Shown here one piece after another: positions 54,090-64,000 of a stretch of 64,000 nt of DNA. Within the stretch, counting starts at the first letter, position 1, and each line of letters starts with the position of its first letter. The DNA lies in NCBI RefSeq assembly GCF_000165425.1, contig NW_001799122.1, forward strand, positions 195,454 to 259,453, read 5' to 3'. Source of the DNA: Paramecium tetraurelia. Its lineage: Eukaryota > Ciliophora > Oligohymenophorea > Peniculida > Parameciidae. The notes under the pieces are model-generated. The model ran no database searches. It was not told the origin of the DNA and saw only the letters and a program-made list of their open reading frames with translations. Both the position numbers and the translations under genes were made by a program.

Positions 54090-55687
54090 TCAATATAATG
54101 ACTTTCTCGCATAAAACAATATGTATGGACTACTACTGCCATCAGTATCATATCTTTGTTGTTTAACATCAATCTCTCTAACATCGGAATCGTTATATCG
54201 ATACCATTTTAAATTAAATGGATTCAAACTGTCACTTTATTAATATATAAATAATAAATACGCTGTGTAGTGGCCTCCATAGAGAGTTCCACTATGATTT
54301 ACTATTCCACACAAGGAATATTAACAATTTTTGGTAGACTAGTCAACTAAAATTAAGAATGTCTTACGTGAATCCTAGATGAATTTAGTCATATCTAATT
54401 CCAAAGGGAACTTGACTCGATGATTTAATTTGTCACTGGAAAATCTTCTGTAATCAAATCTTTTGATATGAAACATCAAAATGTGAGGCAATCTCCAAAT
54501 TGTAAATTTGCGTTTTACTTTCTAATGCTTTTTGCTTCAACATACAATAACGATAAATTAAATACCATTTTGAACAATAATAGTCATCAATCGTTTCTTC
54601 GATTACATATTTATCTAATAGTCTATCTAGATCCATATCTTCTAATATTTTAAATGCTCTTGTAAATGCTAAAGACGTATCTAAGAAAGTGTCGAATGCA
54701 TATGAATTATGGTTACAATAGGAGCATTTGATTGTGTGTAGCAATTACCCCTAGAAATAATCTAGAACCAAACTGTTTTCTCTGCTTTTTGAGTATTCCC
54801 ACCACTCTTTGCTCTAAAAATGAAAATGTAAGTTACTAAATCTTGTAATGTCCTTCCATTGAGATTGTCATTCATTTCTTTATAGGTTGATTTGCTTTTC
54901 ACTCTATTCAAGCCAAGACTGAGGCCATCTAGAAGTGCAACCAAAAATTCTTGGGCATCTTATTGAGCATAGCCTCTGAAACAGGGCATAACATTTTCTA
55001 ATAGAAAATACTAATAAGCACAAAGAAATTACCAACTGCTGATTTGATTCCGTATGGAGCAACGGATTGAAAATTTGGAGTGCTTCTGATAGTGGAAACT
55101 AGTTTGCTGTACTCGTTTGGAACGGAGCTGTTTTTGGAATTCATGTCCTTTAGGTAATCTCCATTAAAAAAGTGTTCATTGAAGGCAGGAAGGTTGAGTA
55201 AGCATTACAGAACTGAATTCCTGAATATAATTAAATACAATTACATGAAACAGGTATTGCCAATATTTCTCAATCCGCATATGCCTTTGCTGACATTTGA
55301 CATATATTTCGATGGTTGTTATTATTCTGGTTGAGACTGTGTCATGGATGAAATTGTTGAATTGGTCTTTTGAGTAGTCGATAGTGAAGTTGTCATACCA
55401 CTTGATGATTGTTATTAATTGATTTAATATGGATTTAGTTTTTAGCCGTATTATTCGTAAGGTCTCGTCTACTCGAATAAATAATGAAAACTAACGTATT
55501 GTGGTTGGGTGCTCAGTGTGGATGTCCCATATGAGGAGTATGTATAACCAGATTTGATCTCCTGAGATGATGGTGTGGATTAGGTTTTATTAAGTAATAA
55601 TGGATAATTGGGTAATCCTTGTGCTTGCATTTTATCCTTGGTCGTACTTGGAGGTCTTTGATTACTACTATACATATTTGGTTTCAT
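54090..55687 (-). CDS. Ubiquitin-specific protease (USP/C19 family)
   Basis: About 485-494 aa after removing introns 55221-55244, 54998-55032, 54814-54836 and 54535-54565 (24, 35, 23, 31 nt). A further 27-nt segment (54235-54261) interrupts GGHYTA and is probably an intron. The Cys box is ICGLRNIGNTCFMNSVLQCL (Cys about 145). GYAQQDAQEFLVALLDGL follows. Zinc-binding CSYCNHNS and CSKCKKH pairs are present, then NHSGTLYGGHYTA (His) and KWYRYNDSDV (Asp), ending PYILFYARK. The Ser/Gln-rich N-terminal ~130 residues are disordered. It should cleave ubiquitin from substrates. It ends 36 bp from the QTRT2-like gene. Confidence 0.94.
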
Positions 55688-55707
55688 TATTTAATTAATA
55701 ATAATAA
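55688..55707. promoter_or_regulatory. 20-bp space between divergent start codons
   Basis: The start codons of the USP gene (minus) and the RBM39-like gene (plus) are separated by 20 bp of A/T-only sequence. A bidirectional core promoter is inferred from position; no motif was identified. Confidence 0.4.
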
Positions 55708-57415
55708 ATGGATTTAGATTTTGAGCAATTCCAGCGATACATACAATCGGAACACCACCATGGTTAGAAGCACGATTCGAAGTTGAATGAAAAGGAGAAG
55801 GAAAGGGGACACGAGAAAAATAAAGACAAACATAATAATCGAGAGAGTCATAAGGAAAGAGAGAGGGAGAGAGAAAGGGACAAGAGTGCGGAAAAAAAGA
55901 AAAAGAAGAAGGATGAGAAAAAAGATAAGAAAAAGTAAATAACTTATTTTTAAGGAGGTAGAAGATCAAGATCAGCGTCGAAATCGTCTAAGAAAAAAAA
56001 GAGTAAAAAAGACAAGGACAGAGAAAAGGATAAGGAATAACAACAACAAACAATTACAACTTAGATATTAATGACTAATGACATTCAAAAGAAAAGGGAG
56101 ATTGCTAAACAAAGGAAAATTGAAATCATGGAAGCAGAAATAAGAGAGTTAGAAAGGAAAATTGTTGAAGTGGAAAGAGAACTAGAAGAAGCTCATAGAT
56201 AAGATCTAACTGTTCTAATGTATTGTTTGCCATTAAAGGCTAAAGAAAAGCACATCTATTAATTTTTCCAAACTGTAAATTATTTCATGACTTTTTTAAG
56301 TTCAATTGTGGCAAGATCAGAGACATCAGAATCATAAGAGATCAAAAATCAGGCAGATCCAGAGGTGTAGCATATGTTGAGTTTTATCAAGAAGAATCCA
56401 TCCCCATGGCTCTAGCTTTAAATGATAGATTGTTTATTATGGATGGTCAATAAGTAGGCACAATTCCAGTTAAAATTTAATTGAGTTAAGCTGAGAAAAA
56501 CAGAGCTGCTAGAGATCAAAAGAATATGCAAATTAAATAAAATAAACTATAATCCATCTAAGACTTGCAAAACATGAATGGTCCTGCAAGAGTTCAAATT
56601 ACAGGGATGGCTGAGCAACTCTAAAAAATTAATGAAGAAGACATAAGAGAAGCTTTTGTGCCCTTCGGTACTATTGACACTGTAGAAATCCCCAAGGATG
56701 AACAAGGAAGGATGACAGGAGTTCTTTATGTTACCTATGAAAAAGCAGAATCAGCGAGAAATATGATTGAAGTTATCAACAATCAGCAATTTTTATTAAA
56801 TGGAAAACCCATAAAAGTTCAATTGGTTTCTGGAGCCAATAATTATATGGACTTATAATTGGATGATGATTTGGTTTAAAATCCTGTGATGAGAATTACA
56901 TTAATGAAGAAGTTAATGGATGACAACTTAATTGATAATGTAAGTGAAATATATTATATGAATAGATCAATTTACCTCCTTTGATGACATAATTAGGTTT
57001 AACTGTTCAAAGAATCTTAAACATTATACAATCTCCTAATCCCTCTTTAGGTTGTATATCTGGTTGGATGCCTCTTAAACATAATCCACCGGCATGTCCA
57101 TGTATCACCAAGGTCATTGTATTGACTAACATGTGGACTGAATTGGAAATCTCTAATCAAGCTGCCATCGTAGAACTGAAAGAAGAAGTAGAAAGTATTT
57201 TAATTATTTATTATATCATAGATGAATGCAAGAAGTATGGAGATGTGGAGATGGTGTGGGTTGATAAAAAGAATGAAGGAAACGTTATTGTTGTATTCAA
57301 ATAATGGGAAGCTGCTAAATAAGTAAATGTATTAATGAACAACAGAAAATTCGGCAATAAAGTTGTTTAAAGTTATTTCATTACAGAAAGTCAATTCATG
57401 AGCATCATCAAATGA
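55708..57415 (+). CDS. RBM39: RBM39/CAPER-like splicing factor, three RRMs
   Basis: 533-551 aa. Introns 56275-56300 and 56940-56965 (26 nt each) are required by frame. Two 27-nt in-frame segments (55935-55961, 57195-57221) are probably introns too. The N-terminus is Arg/Lys/Glu/Asp-rich with an RS patch (RRSRSASKSSKKKK). RRM1 contains DLTVLMYCLPLKAKEKHIY and GRSRGVAYVEF, followed by the family signature QLSQAEKNRAA. RRM2 has PFGTIDTVEIPKD and TGVLYVTYEKA. The third, non-canonical RRM (UHM-type) has KYGDVEMVWVDKKNEGN and VIVVFKQWEAAKQ. CC1-like proteins couple U2AF-type 3' splice-site recognition to the spliceosome, notable in a genome with introns of ~25 nt. Confidence 0.92.
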
Positions 57416-57454
57416 TATAGTAATATATAATAATAAACATACATAGTAAAGAGT

Positions 57455-58662
57455 TCATTTTTATAGTTTGATTATGTCTAAGGTTGCATTTTTGTTGAAC
57501 TTCTTTAAGTTTTCTAGATTTGGAAATAGTTTATCAAAATTCTTGGCTAAGTTTAATACTTTATTTGATAATTCTACTGTTTCATCCTTATCAACATTAA
57601 GCACTTGTAAAGTTTAAGAGATCTAATTAATAATAGTATTAGATTATTACAATTTCATCGCTCGATTCTTGACACAACAGATTGCATCCAATTATTACAC
57701 ATGCTGCTGACAATGATGAATAATTATATTAACTAATTAGTTCATAATCGTATAAAACTATTTTAGCTAAGTAGGTAACAAATTAATGCAATTTCTAATA
57801 CTAATTGATTAATTGTAAAGTCATTGAAATGATTTCTGAAAGAGTTGTCCCAACAAAATTGAAATCTAGAGCTTATGCTATTTAGGATTCTTTGTCCTTA
57901 ATTTCATCTTTAGATAGTTTCTTGTGGGCTATCTTTTCATGCACTATCTACAATTTTACAGGATAGATTTCTTCGAACTTACTAGCAATGAACATACAAG
58001 TCACACCAACTAGATGCAAATCTTGAGGAGCATGCTATTTTGTAGTGTGATGTAGAAATGTGTCCATCAATCTCACAGCCATGAAAAAGGTCTGATCCTT
58101 ACATTTGTATGATGTTAAGACTTCAATCATCCAATCAACCATTTTAGCTCTCAAATTAGTGGTAATGGAATGCTTTTTTAAAAAGTCAAACTTTTAGATG
58201 GAATCTTAAGCTTGGTAATTTGTGAGTATGTTGTCTCCATAAAGATAAGTTAATTTATTTTATGGATTCTTCTGTTCTTTATTTAAATAGTTTTGGTTGG
58301 ATTAACTAATAGAGGTGGTCTATCTCACAGTGATTGGTGAATACTACAATTAATAGAATAGCTTACAATTTATTCAGTTGTGGAAATGGTTGTCTTTTAC
58401 TTTATTTCTGGACGATAATGTAGACTTGATACATTAGGGTTCCTTTAAGTTAAGTAGTTCAATTGTTGAGGCTATTACTTGATATCGATGCTCTTGAACT
58501 CGATTTCTGAAAAAATATTGATAATATATTACTTGGTTATCTATTTAATAGATTTAATGAAACTAATTAGGTGAATGATTTTTAATTAGTCCGTTTGTCC
58601 ATATTATTAGAAACTTCAGCTTGGTTCTCCTTCTCAAATATGCGTCTGGTAGTATCTTTCAT
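57455..58662 (-). CDS. Mitotic-type cyclin with KEN box
   Basis: 376 aa after removing introns 58507-58532, 58344-58366 and 57623-57650 (26, 23, 28 nt). A KEN box lies at residues 11-13 (RRIFEKENQAE). The cyclin box reads LRAKMVDWMIEVLTSYKC, TFFMAVRLMDTFL, LVGVTCMFIASKFEEIYPV. The C-terminal fold reads ALDFNFVGTTLSEI, VTYLAKIVLYDYELISQYN and SSLSAACVIIGCNLL, closest to A/B-type cyclins. It would activate a CDK and be removed by the anaphase-promoting complex. It is intact, unlike the cyclin 7 kb to its left. Confidence 0.93.
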
Positions 58663-58959
58663 TGTTGTATAATTATGTTTAACAGATAAATAATTAATGA
58701 AATTTATTAATAAACTTATTTTAGTATTTATTATTAAAGGAAATAATTTATATAATATTTTGAGTGCAAAAATTTAATATTTTTTGAATTGGGTTCAATT
58801 ATTACTTTATAAAATTGTTTTGTGTCACTTAATTTGTAATACACGATGTTGAATCATCTACCATAAAATTTAGTGGAAAATGATGCTAATAAATTTTTCA
58901 TATAATTTATATATTCGTCATAATGTCCACTTATTAAAATCTATAATTTTTTTCTACAA

Positions 58960-60439
58960 ATGAATGATAATGAGAAACAGGAATAATCATAAAAGTTGAT
59001 TAGTAATAATTAAAAATCCTGGCATAATACCAATGTTAGATGGATAGCATTGATATTGGCATGTCTTTTTTAATTTGGAAGTTATTTCAGCACAGATTAT
59101 CCTTCAGTTTTGGCAGAAGAAATTAAAGATAGCTTCGACAAAAGTTAGTCAGATGTGAATCTCCTCTATACTTATTACTCAATGCCCAATGTGATTTTGC
59201 CTCTATTAGGAGGATTATTCATTGATGCAATTGGAATCAGACTTGCTATGGTTGGTTTCTTTGCTATCCTAATAGTGGGTTAATGTACTTAATTATCTTA
59301 ATTTTAATAAGTTCTTTGCTATATTTCAGCAGTCTCTGGTAACTTTACAGTAATGCTAATTGGTAGATTAGTCTTTGGATTAGGCGGTGAAAACTGTGTT
59401 GTAGCTTAATCATATATTGTGAGTAAATGGTTTTTTGGAAGTGAATTAGCATTTGCATTGGGGTAAGTAGAGTATTTTTATAATTTAGTTTGAATATTAC
59501 ATTTGCAAGACTCGGGTCTGTGTTAGGAGCAATTTTGTTAGGAAAAACATATATTTGGTTTGGAGATAGTTTGTCTGCATCTATGTTTTTTTGTTTGGCT
59601 CTGCTAATCTTGGCATGGGTGGATGCTATCATTCTCGCTTTACTAGATAAATATTCTGATAAAAGAGACAAAGTGGAAGCCAAAATTGAAGGAGATAAAA
59701 TAAAATTAAGTGATATCAAAGAATTTAAGTTGGATTTTCATCTTCTAACTCTCAGTTGTCTCACTTGCTACTCGGCATTCTTTTTATTTTAATACAATAA
59801 TGTTGAAATGTTCAAACATATGTAAAAGTTGCTATCTAATTTAGATATCATATGAGCTCAAATTAAGCCAATAATGTCTATAGTATCCCATACTACTCAG
59901 CTGCAATCTTAACTCCCATATTTGGATATGTAATTGACAAATTTGGTAGAAGAACTCATCTATTAGTTTTATGTGGTGGCTTATTAGTGTTAGTAAATCT
60001 TATATTTGTGTCAATCGTTTGCGATGAACAAGAAGTTTGTCTTACTGCACCAATTTTAGGATAAATCCTAAATGGAATCTATTACTCCTTATATGCTGCA
60101 GTGATGTGGCCTTGTGTTCCTTTATGTGTACCTGAAAGAGCTGTGGGAACAGCATTTGGAGTTGTGAATGCTGTCTAGAACATTGGTTTAACAGTGTTCC
60201 CAGTTATAGTCGGTCATTTGATTTCAGATGAAACCCCAGCAGCCTACAGACATATGATGTTATTCTTGGGCAGTACTGCCATTATTGGGTTGATTAGTAA
60301 CATTGGATTGTGGTTTGTTGATAAATAAAACGGAGGTAAGATGGCCAAACCTAGTCTCAAAGATAATACCGAAGTCTAAGATTTAAACATTCAACAACAG
60401 GAAAGTGATACTCCAAATTCTGAACCTAAAGTAGATTGA
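58960..60439 (+). CDS. Major facilitator transporter, MFSD1-like
   Basis: 476 aa after removing introns 59463-59488 and 59822-59844 (26 and 23 nt). About twelve hydrophobic segments are visible. Family markers are TDYPSVLAEEIKDSF, LIGRLVFGLGGENCVVAQ, SKWFFGSELAFALG and the MFS loop GYVIDKFGRRTH. The GGE-VAQ segment after the fourth helix resembles MFSD1-type lysosomal proteins, reported to export dipeptides. A hydrophilic tail ends in SDTPNSEPKVD. The substrate in this organism is unknown. Confidence 0.87.
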
Positions 60440-60471
60440 TTTATATTTTAATACACAATATTAATTATATC

Positions 60472-62133
60472 TCAAAGATTCCTCAATGATTAAGATAGCT
60501 GTAATTTATGCTAACTAACTACCTGTCGATTCAACTCTTGAAACCATTCTTCTAGCAATGCTTGTGAAGTCACATTAAAAACGTACTCGCAATCTCGATA
60601 TTTTATCTTAAGGCAGTTCGGCTTACACTTCAACGGATTTTTTATTATTATTGCATCTGCACATGGGACGAATAGGATTGGATGCATATCACCAGCTTAC
60701 TTAAATAATAACAATCCCACGTCTGTCATTAATGCAAATACTTCAACCCAATCCTAAAAGCCAAAGAGTGTTTTCTATTGCATCTGCAGGAACCCTTACT
60801 TTTAAGACACTTTGAAGGCTGCCTACTTTCCACTTCCATCATATAATCCATTACCAATCTCATTAAGATTTTTAGGATGTGTGTAATTTTTAAATTAGAT
60901 CAGAAAATTTTGTTAGTAAGATATTTAAATTTGAGAATTAAGAGTTTCATTTAAGAATTCAATGAAATCCTTTAGTTTAAAGGTTTCAATCAAATAATCA
61001 TCATTTTACCCCTTAATTTTCAAACAGCACAGAATTGGGTTAAACTCACAACATATTAATTATTACACCTTAGATATAGGGAATTACCTAGTAATTTTAA
61101 TGTTTTAATTATGTTCTTCAAAAAAATAAAATGTACTTTCCGTTATAAACATAATCCTCTTAGATTTCTCTCCTCTAATATTTATTCTGAATATGAAATC
61201 ACTAAAACAAAAAATATAATCTTTTTTCATATTTTCCCTATCCTTTTTTATAATTTCTTTAATATATCGATTATCTTTCAACCCACAATATTCTTTTTTA
61301 AAATAAGTAAATTCATCAACTTATTCGGTATTATTGGTTTCAGTATTATCTGTATTCTAAATTATACTTTGAAACTCAGATTGAATGGTTTCATTCACCT
61401 TCTAATATAAATCCTCTTGATTTACTAAATCCTCCACTAAAGAGAATGACATTCTGCTCTAAAGAGTGCTTTGTTATTGCTATTGAAGGAAATCTAATTT
61501 AAGTTCATATTCTACAATCTTTTATTTCAATTATTCTACTAATATGTCATGTGATTACGCTATTATTTTGTTAGCATGAATCTAATTTTGCACTTCTTAT
61601 TTTAAACAATCAAGTTGTTTTTAATCATTACTCATCCTTTGTATCAATGCTTCATGATCATCAATAATCTTTAGTAACTATTAATTATTTTCATTTAATC
61701 TCTTATTCTCTTAAATTAGCCATGCATTATGATTGTTTAAGGAATCTTATTCTAATTATAACGTATTAATGTGAGATTCTAATTATGAGAGGTGTTAACT
61801 ATGATATTTCTCAGAATCTAGCTCTTTCTATATGGAATTATAATTGTTTTATAATTCATATATTTGTGAACTATACTTATGATTCTCAATTATTAATTAC
61901 TATTTATGAATGCATAGGCTATCAATTTATTCCTGTAAATCCTTGCAGAGTGTTTCTACATCACTTAGAGCGGCTTATTATTCTTTAATTAATTGTGATT
62001 ATGATAGCAATAGCCTTCCAATTTGCATTATATTCTCCTATTCTGTGTATTCTTCTAGCTACAATAGAATTTTCATTGACATTTCAATTTCCTTATTGTG
62101 ACTTAATAACTATTCTTCAAATAATATACTCAT
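60472..62133 (-). CDS. Coiled-coil protein with myosin-TH1-like and PH domains
   Basis: An intronless frame of 554 codons, 553 aa, with dozens of TAA/TAG Gln codons. Residues about 1-270 form a long coiled coil (for example KELDSEKYHSQHLSQLESH). Residues about 330-440 (KRIMFITESTFYFFEE, QFPISKVQQLICCEFNPIL, DYLIETFKLKDFIEFLNE) resemble the myosin class I tail homology 1 lipid-binding fold. A C-terminal PH domain (about 445-540) has KQGFLQMQQKTLFGFQDWVE and ALLEEWFQELN. No motor is present, so it may be a membrane-binding adaptor. The TH1 assignment is moderate, PH stronger. The stop is 32 bp from the transporter's stop. Confidence 0.78.
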
Positions 62134-62270
62134 TTAATATAAGATATAATTATTAATATTTTTAAAGTGATTGTTATTCTAAAATTTCCTAGCATTTTGA
62201 TAACAATAGTCGAACATAGGTTGTATCATCATTTAATGTTTCATTCAATTATAATTAAAAAATATTTATG

Positions 62271-62990
62271 AACAACAATTACATTTTGCTTTATGGAAGT
62301 CTATCAGGTTTTTTTTCTGAAATTGTAGGAAACTTATTAAATTTTTGGACATATACAGGGTATTATCATTCTTGTAATCCCTTTTTGACAAACAGATTAT
62401 TTGAGAAATGGGATGAGAAAAAAAAGTAAAATATCAATTTGTTCATAGATTTATTCGAATTAGTTTTCTAAAAGAATAAGGCCTCAAAAGATTAATAACT
62501 AAACTGTTAAATGATGCAAAGTGGAGCGCAATAGCATGGGGTTCTAGATTTTATATAACAGAAAGCTTAAGGATAAACATAACTAAAGAAAATTCAAATC
62601 TTACGCATTTAAGGTATTTTACATATAAAGAAGTTAATTTCTACATTCTTTTATATTTGGAAGCGCTGCACAACTTTGCTTCTCATCAATATTATAAATA
62701 CGGAATTTTCTTCAAAGTAAATCATTCACTAGGTTCTACTTTACCTCTTGCTAAACAATATTTTTTGGAACATTTATTGGGTATTTACTTTCTGATTTAA
62801 ATAGAACTCATGATATGCTCTAAAGGATTTTTAAAAAGGATGATGACAAAAAAATTTAAATGGTTTAAAACTATTGCATTGCTTAATTTTCATTTTTTAT
62901 GGGTAGTTCTTCATATTCACTATTATACTATATTTTAAAGAAATAAAGGTTAAATGAAATTTATATAGAACGACTATTATTTTCTAAAGA
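62271..62990 (+). pseudogene. Remnant resembling a mitochondrial carrier
   Basis: Starting at ATG 62271, one frame gives YGSLSGFFSEIVGNLL. A second frame, after a shift, gives FVHRFIRISFLKEQGLKRL, then KLLNDAKWSAIAWGSRFYI, reminiscent of the repeated G...GL...KL...A+.WG pattern of mitochondrial carrier repeats. A third stretch reads HSLGSTLPLAKQYFL. Frame changes and TGA codons prevent a single model with short introns. I infer a decayed carrier-like gene with low certainty. Confidence 0.35.
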
Positions 62991-63499
62991 AGGGGCAGCT
63001 CTATTTCTTTTGATTGGCTTTCTTCAAGAGATGGGAAAGCGTGATTTAATTTTTATTCTAACAATTAATATTTAAACAATGTAGTTGAAATATTAAATCG
63101 ATTATCATTATTAATTGTTAAAGAAAATTTTTAAATATATAATATTTATTTTAAGGACAATTACTTCTAATTAAATTAAAGATTCAAAAGCAAATTGTTT
63201 ACAATCCCGTTTAAATTGAATGAATTTATCTTCAAATTAGCGAAACACTCAAGATATCAACCTGTAATAATTTTACCAAACGATTTAGCTTCTAATTATA
63301 ACATAACTTGATATTTAATAATTTGTCCTTAAATTTGTTGATTCGTCAAATTTGAAATTAGCTTAATACTTTTAGACTAAGAAATATGTATTAATTGAAA
63401 TTTTATACATATTTCTCAAGTTGGATTCTCATCAGAATAACTTGATTTGACATTTTTCTAATAATATCTTTACTAATCTAACAGCACAAATTATCTATT

Positions 63500-64000
63500 C
63501 AAATATTATATTTCTAATGACATTGGGTTTAGAATGATCAACCATGAAGATATGCATCCTATAAAGATGGTACTTAAACAGGAGATCTTGATATTAAAAA
63601 GTCAATTAATGTTCTCAAAATTGTACTTATTTAGCCAGAGATATATAATTACTGAATTATTTGAGACTTAATTTTATTACTGTATTTAAATTAAACTAAG
63701 AATATAACTAATCAGCTGAAAGAAAAGTAGAATTTGATCACAATAAATATGAATCTATTTGATGTATGCGATTTAATAATCTTTATTCTAATTCAGAAGG
63801 TGGTAAAAAAGATGATGATGAAAAGGAAAGTTATTAAGAGCTCAAAGGGTATAGGGGGTACCTAATAATGAATTTTATGTTTATATTATATTATATTGTC
63901 ACTAAAACAAAGAAATAAACCAAAAATTAAGAACAATTAAGACATATAGTCAATTTAGAATAAGATATTAAGAAGTTAGGTGATGTTTATAAAAAAGTAA
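63500..64000 (+). pseudogene. Fragmentary coding region running off the right edge
   Basis: Short coding-like stretches appear on the plus strand: YKDGTQTGDLDIKKSINVLK near 63560, MRFNNLYSNSEGGKKDDDEK near 63766, and an open frame to the window end through NQEQLRHIVNLEQDIKKLGD. They are separated by TGA codons. This may be a broken gene or the 5' part of one that continues beyond 64000. The interval 62991-63500 holds nothing I can support. Confidence 0.3.

Noticed and set aside
56658..57304. Two separate small RNA-binding ORFs
   Set aside because: They are RRM2 and RRM3 of a single RBM39-like gene joined through code-6 Gln codons and short introns.
59345..59719. Minus-strand 124-aa frame
   Set aside because: It is antisense to the MFSD1-like transporter, whose spliced frame has membrane segments and family motifs.

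Overview
This window looks like macronuclear DNA of a ciliate, most likely a Paramecium species. It is very AT-rich. TAA and TAG occur throughout genes at positions where conserved families need ordinary residues (they read as Gln), and TGA is the only working stop. Genes are tightly packed on both strands and are interrupted by introns of about 19-36 nt with GT...AG ends. When those introns are removed, almost every gene becomes one open frame whose length is a multiple of three and whose sequence fits a known family. All gene models here were spliced by hand under ciliate code 6, so a standard-code reading shows only fragments.

Layout. 0-3 kb: a peptide-deformylase-like protein without metal ligands, head to head with a DUF167 protein, then a thioredoxin-fold (PDI-like) protein. 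3-10 kb: a cluster of a CaMK-like kinase, a coiled-coil protein, a pseudokinase and a doublecortin-domain kinase whose 3' end overlaps the pseudokinase. 10-22 kb: an Alba protein, a decayed gene, tRNA-Ala, V-ATPase proteolipid c, Vps4, a Gln/Pro/Tyr-rich protein, a decayed Myb/SANT gene, a possibly degraded tRNA-Val, a CCCH zinc-finger protein, and ribosomal proteins eL27 and eL6. 22-30 kb: two near-identical genes of unknown function in inverted orientation, enclosing a large membrane protein, a decayed stretch and a membrane-anchored papain-family protease. 30-46 kb: calcineurin B, a formin, a very large BEACH-WD40 protein and a type III PI 4-kinase. 46-62 kb: a possible PH-domain protein, two KEN-box cyclins (one with an in-frame TGA), a RimK-like ATP-grasp ligase, a queuine tRNA-ribosyltransferase-like subunit, a ubiquitin-specific protease, an RBM39-like splicing factor, an MFSD1-like transporter and a coiled-coil/TH1/PH protein. 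62-64 kb: remnants resembling a mitochondrial carrier, and a gene fragment running off the edge.

No operon logic is expected in this genome. By family, the genes serve membrane traffic (Vps4, V-ATPase, BEACH, PI4K), cytoskeleton and signalling (formin, calcineurin B, kinases), the cell cycle (cyclins) and RNA or translation (eL27, eL6, tRNAs, QTRT2-like, RBM39-like, Alba). The unusual features are extreme compaction (divergent start codons 2, 19 and 20 bp apart), the inverted gene duplication whose copies carry different lesions, the pseudoenzymes, and several decayed genes. I see no CRISPR array, transposon, prophage or telomeric repeat.
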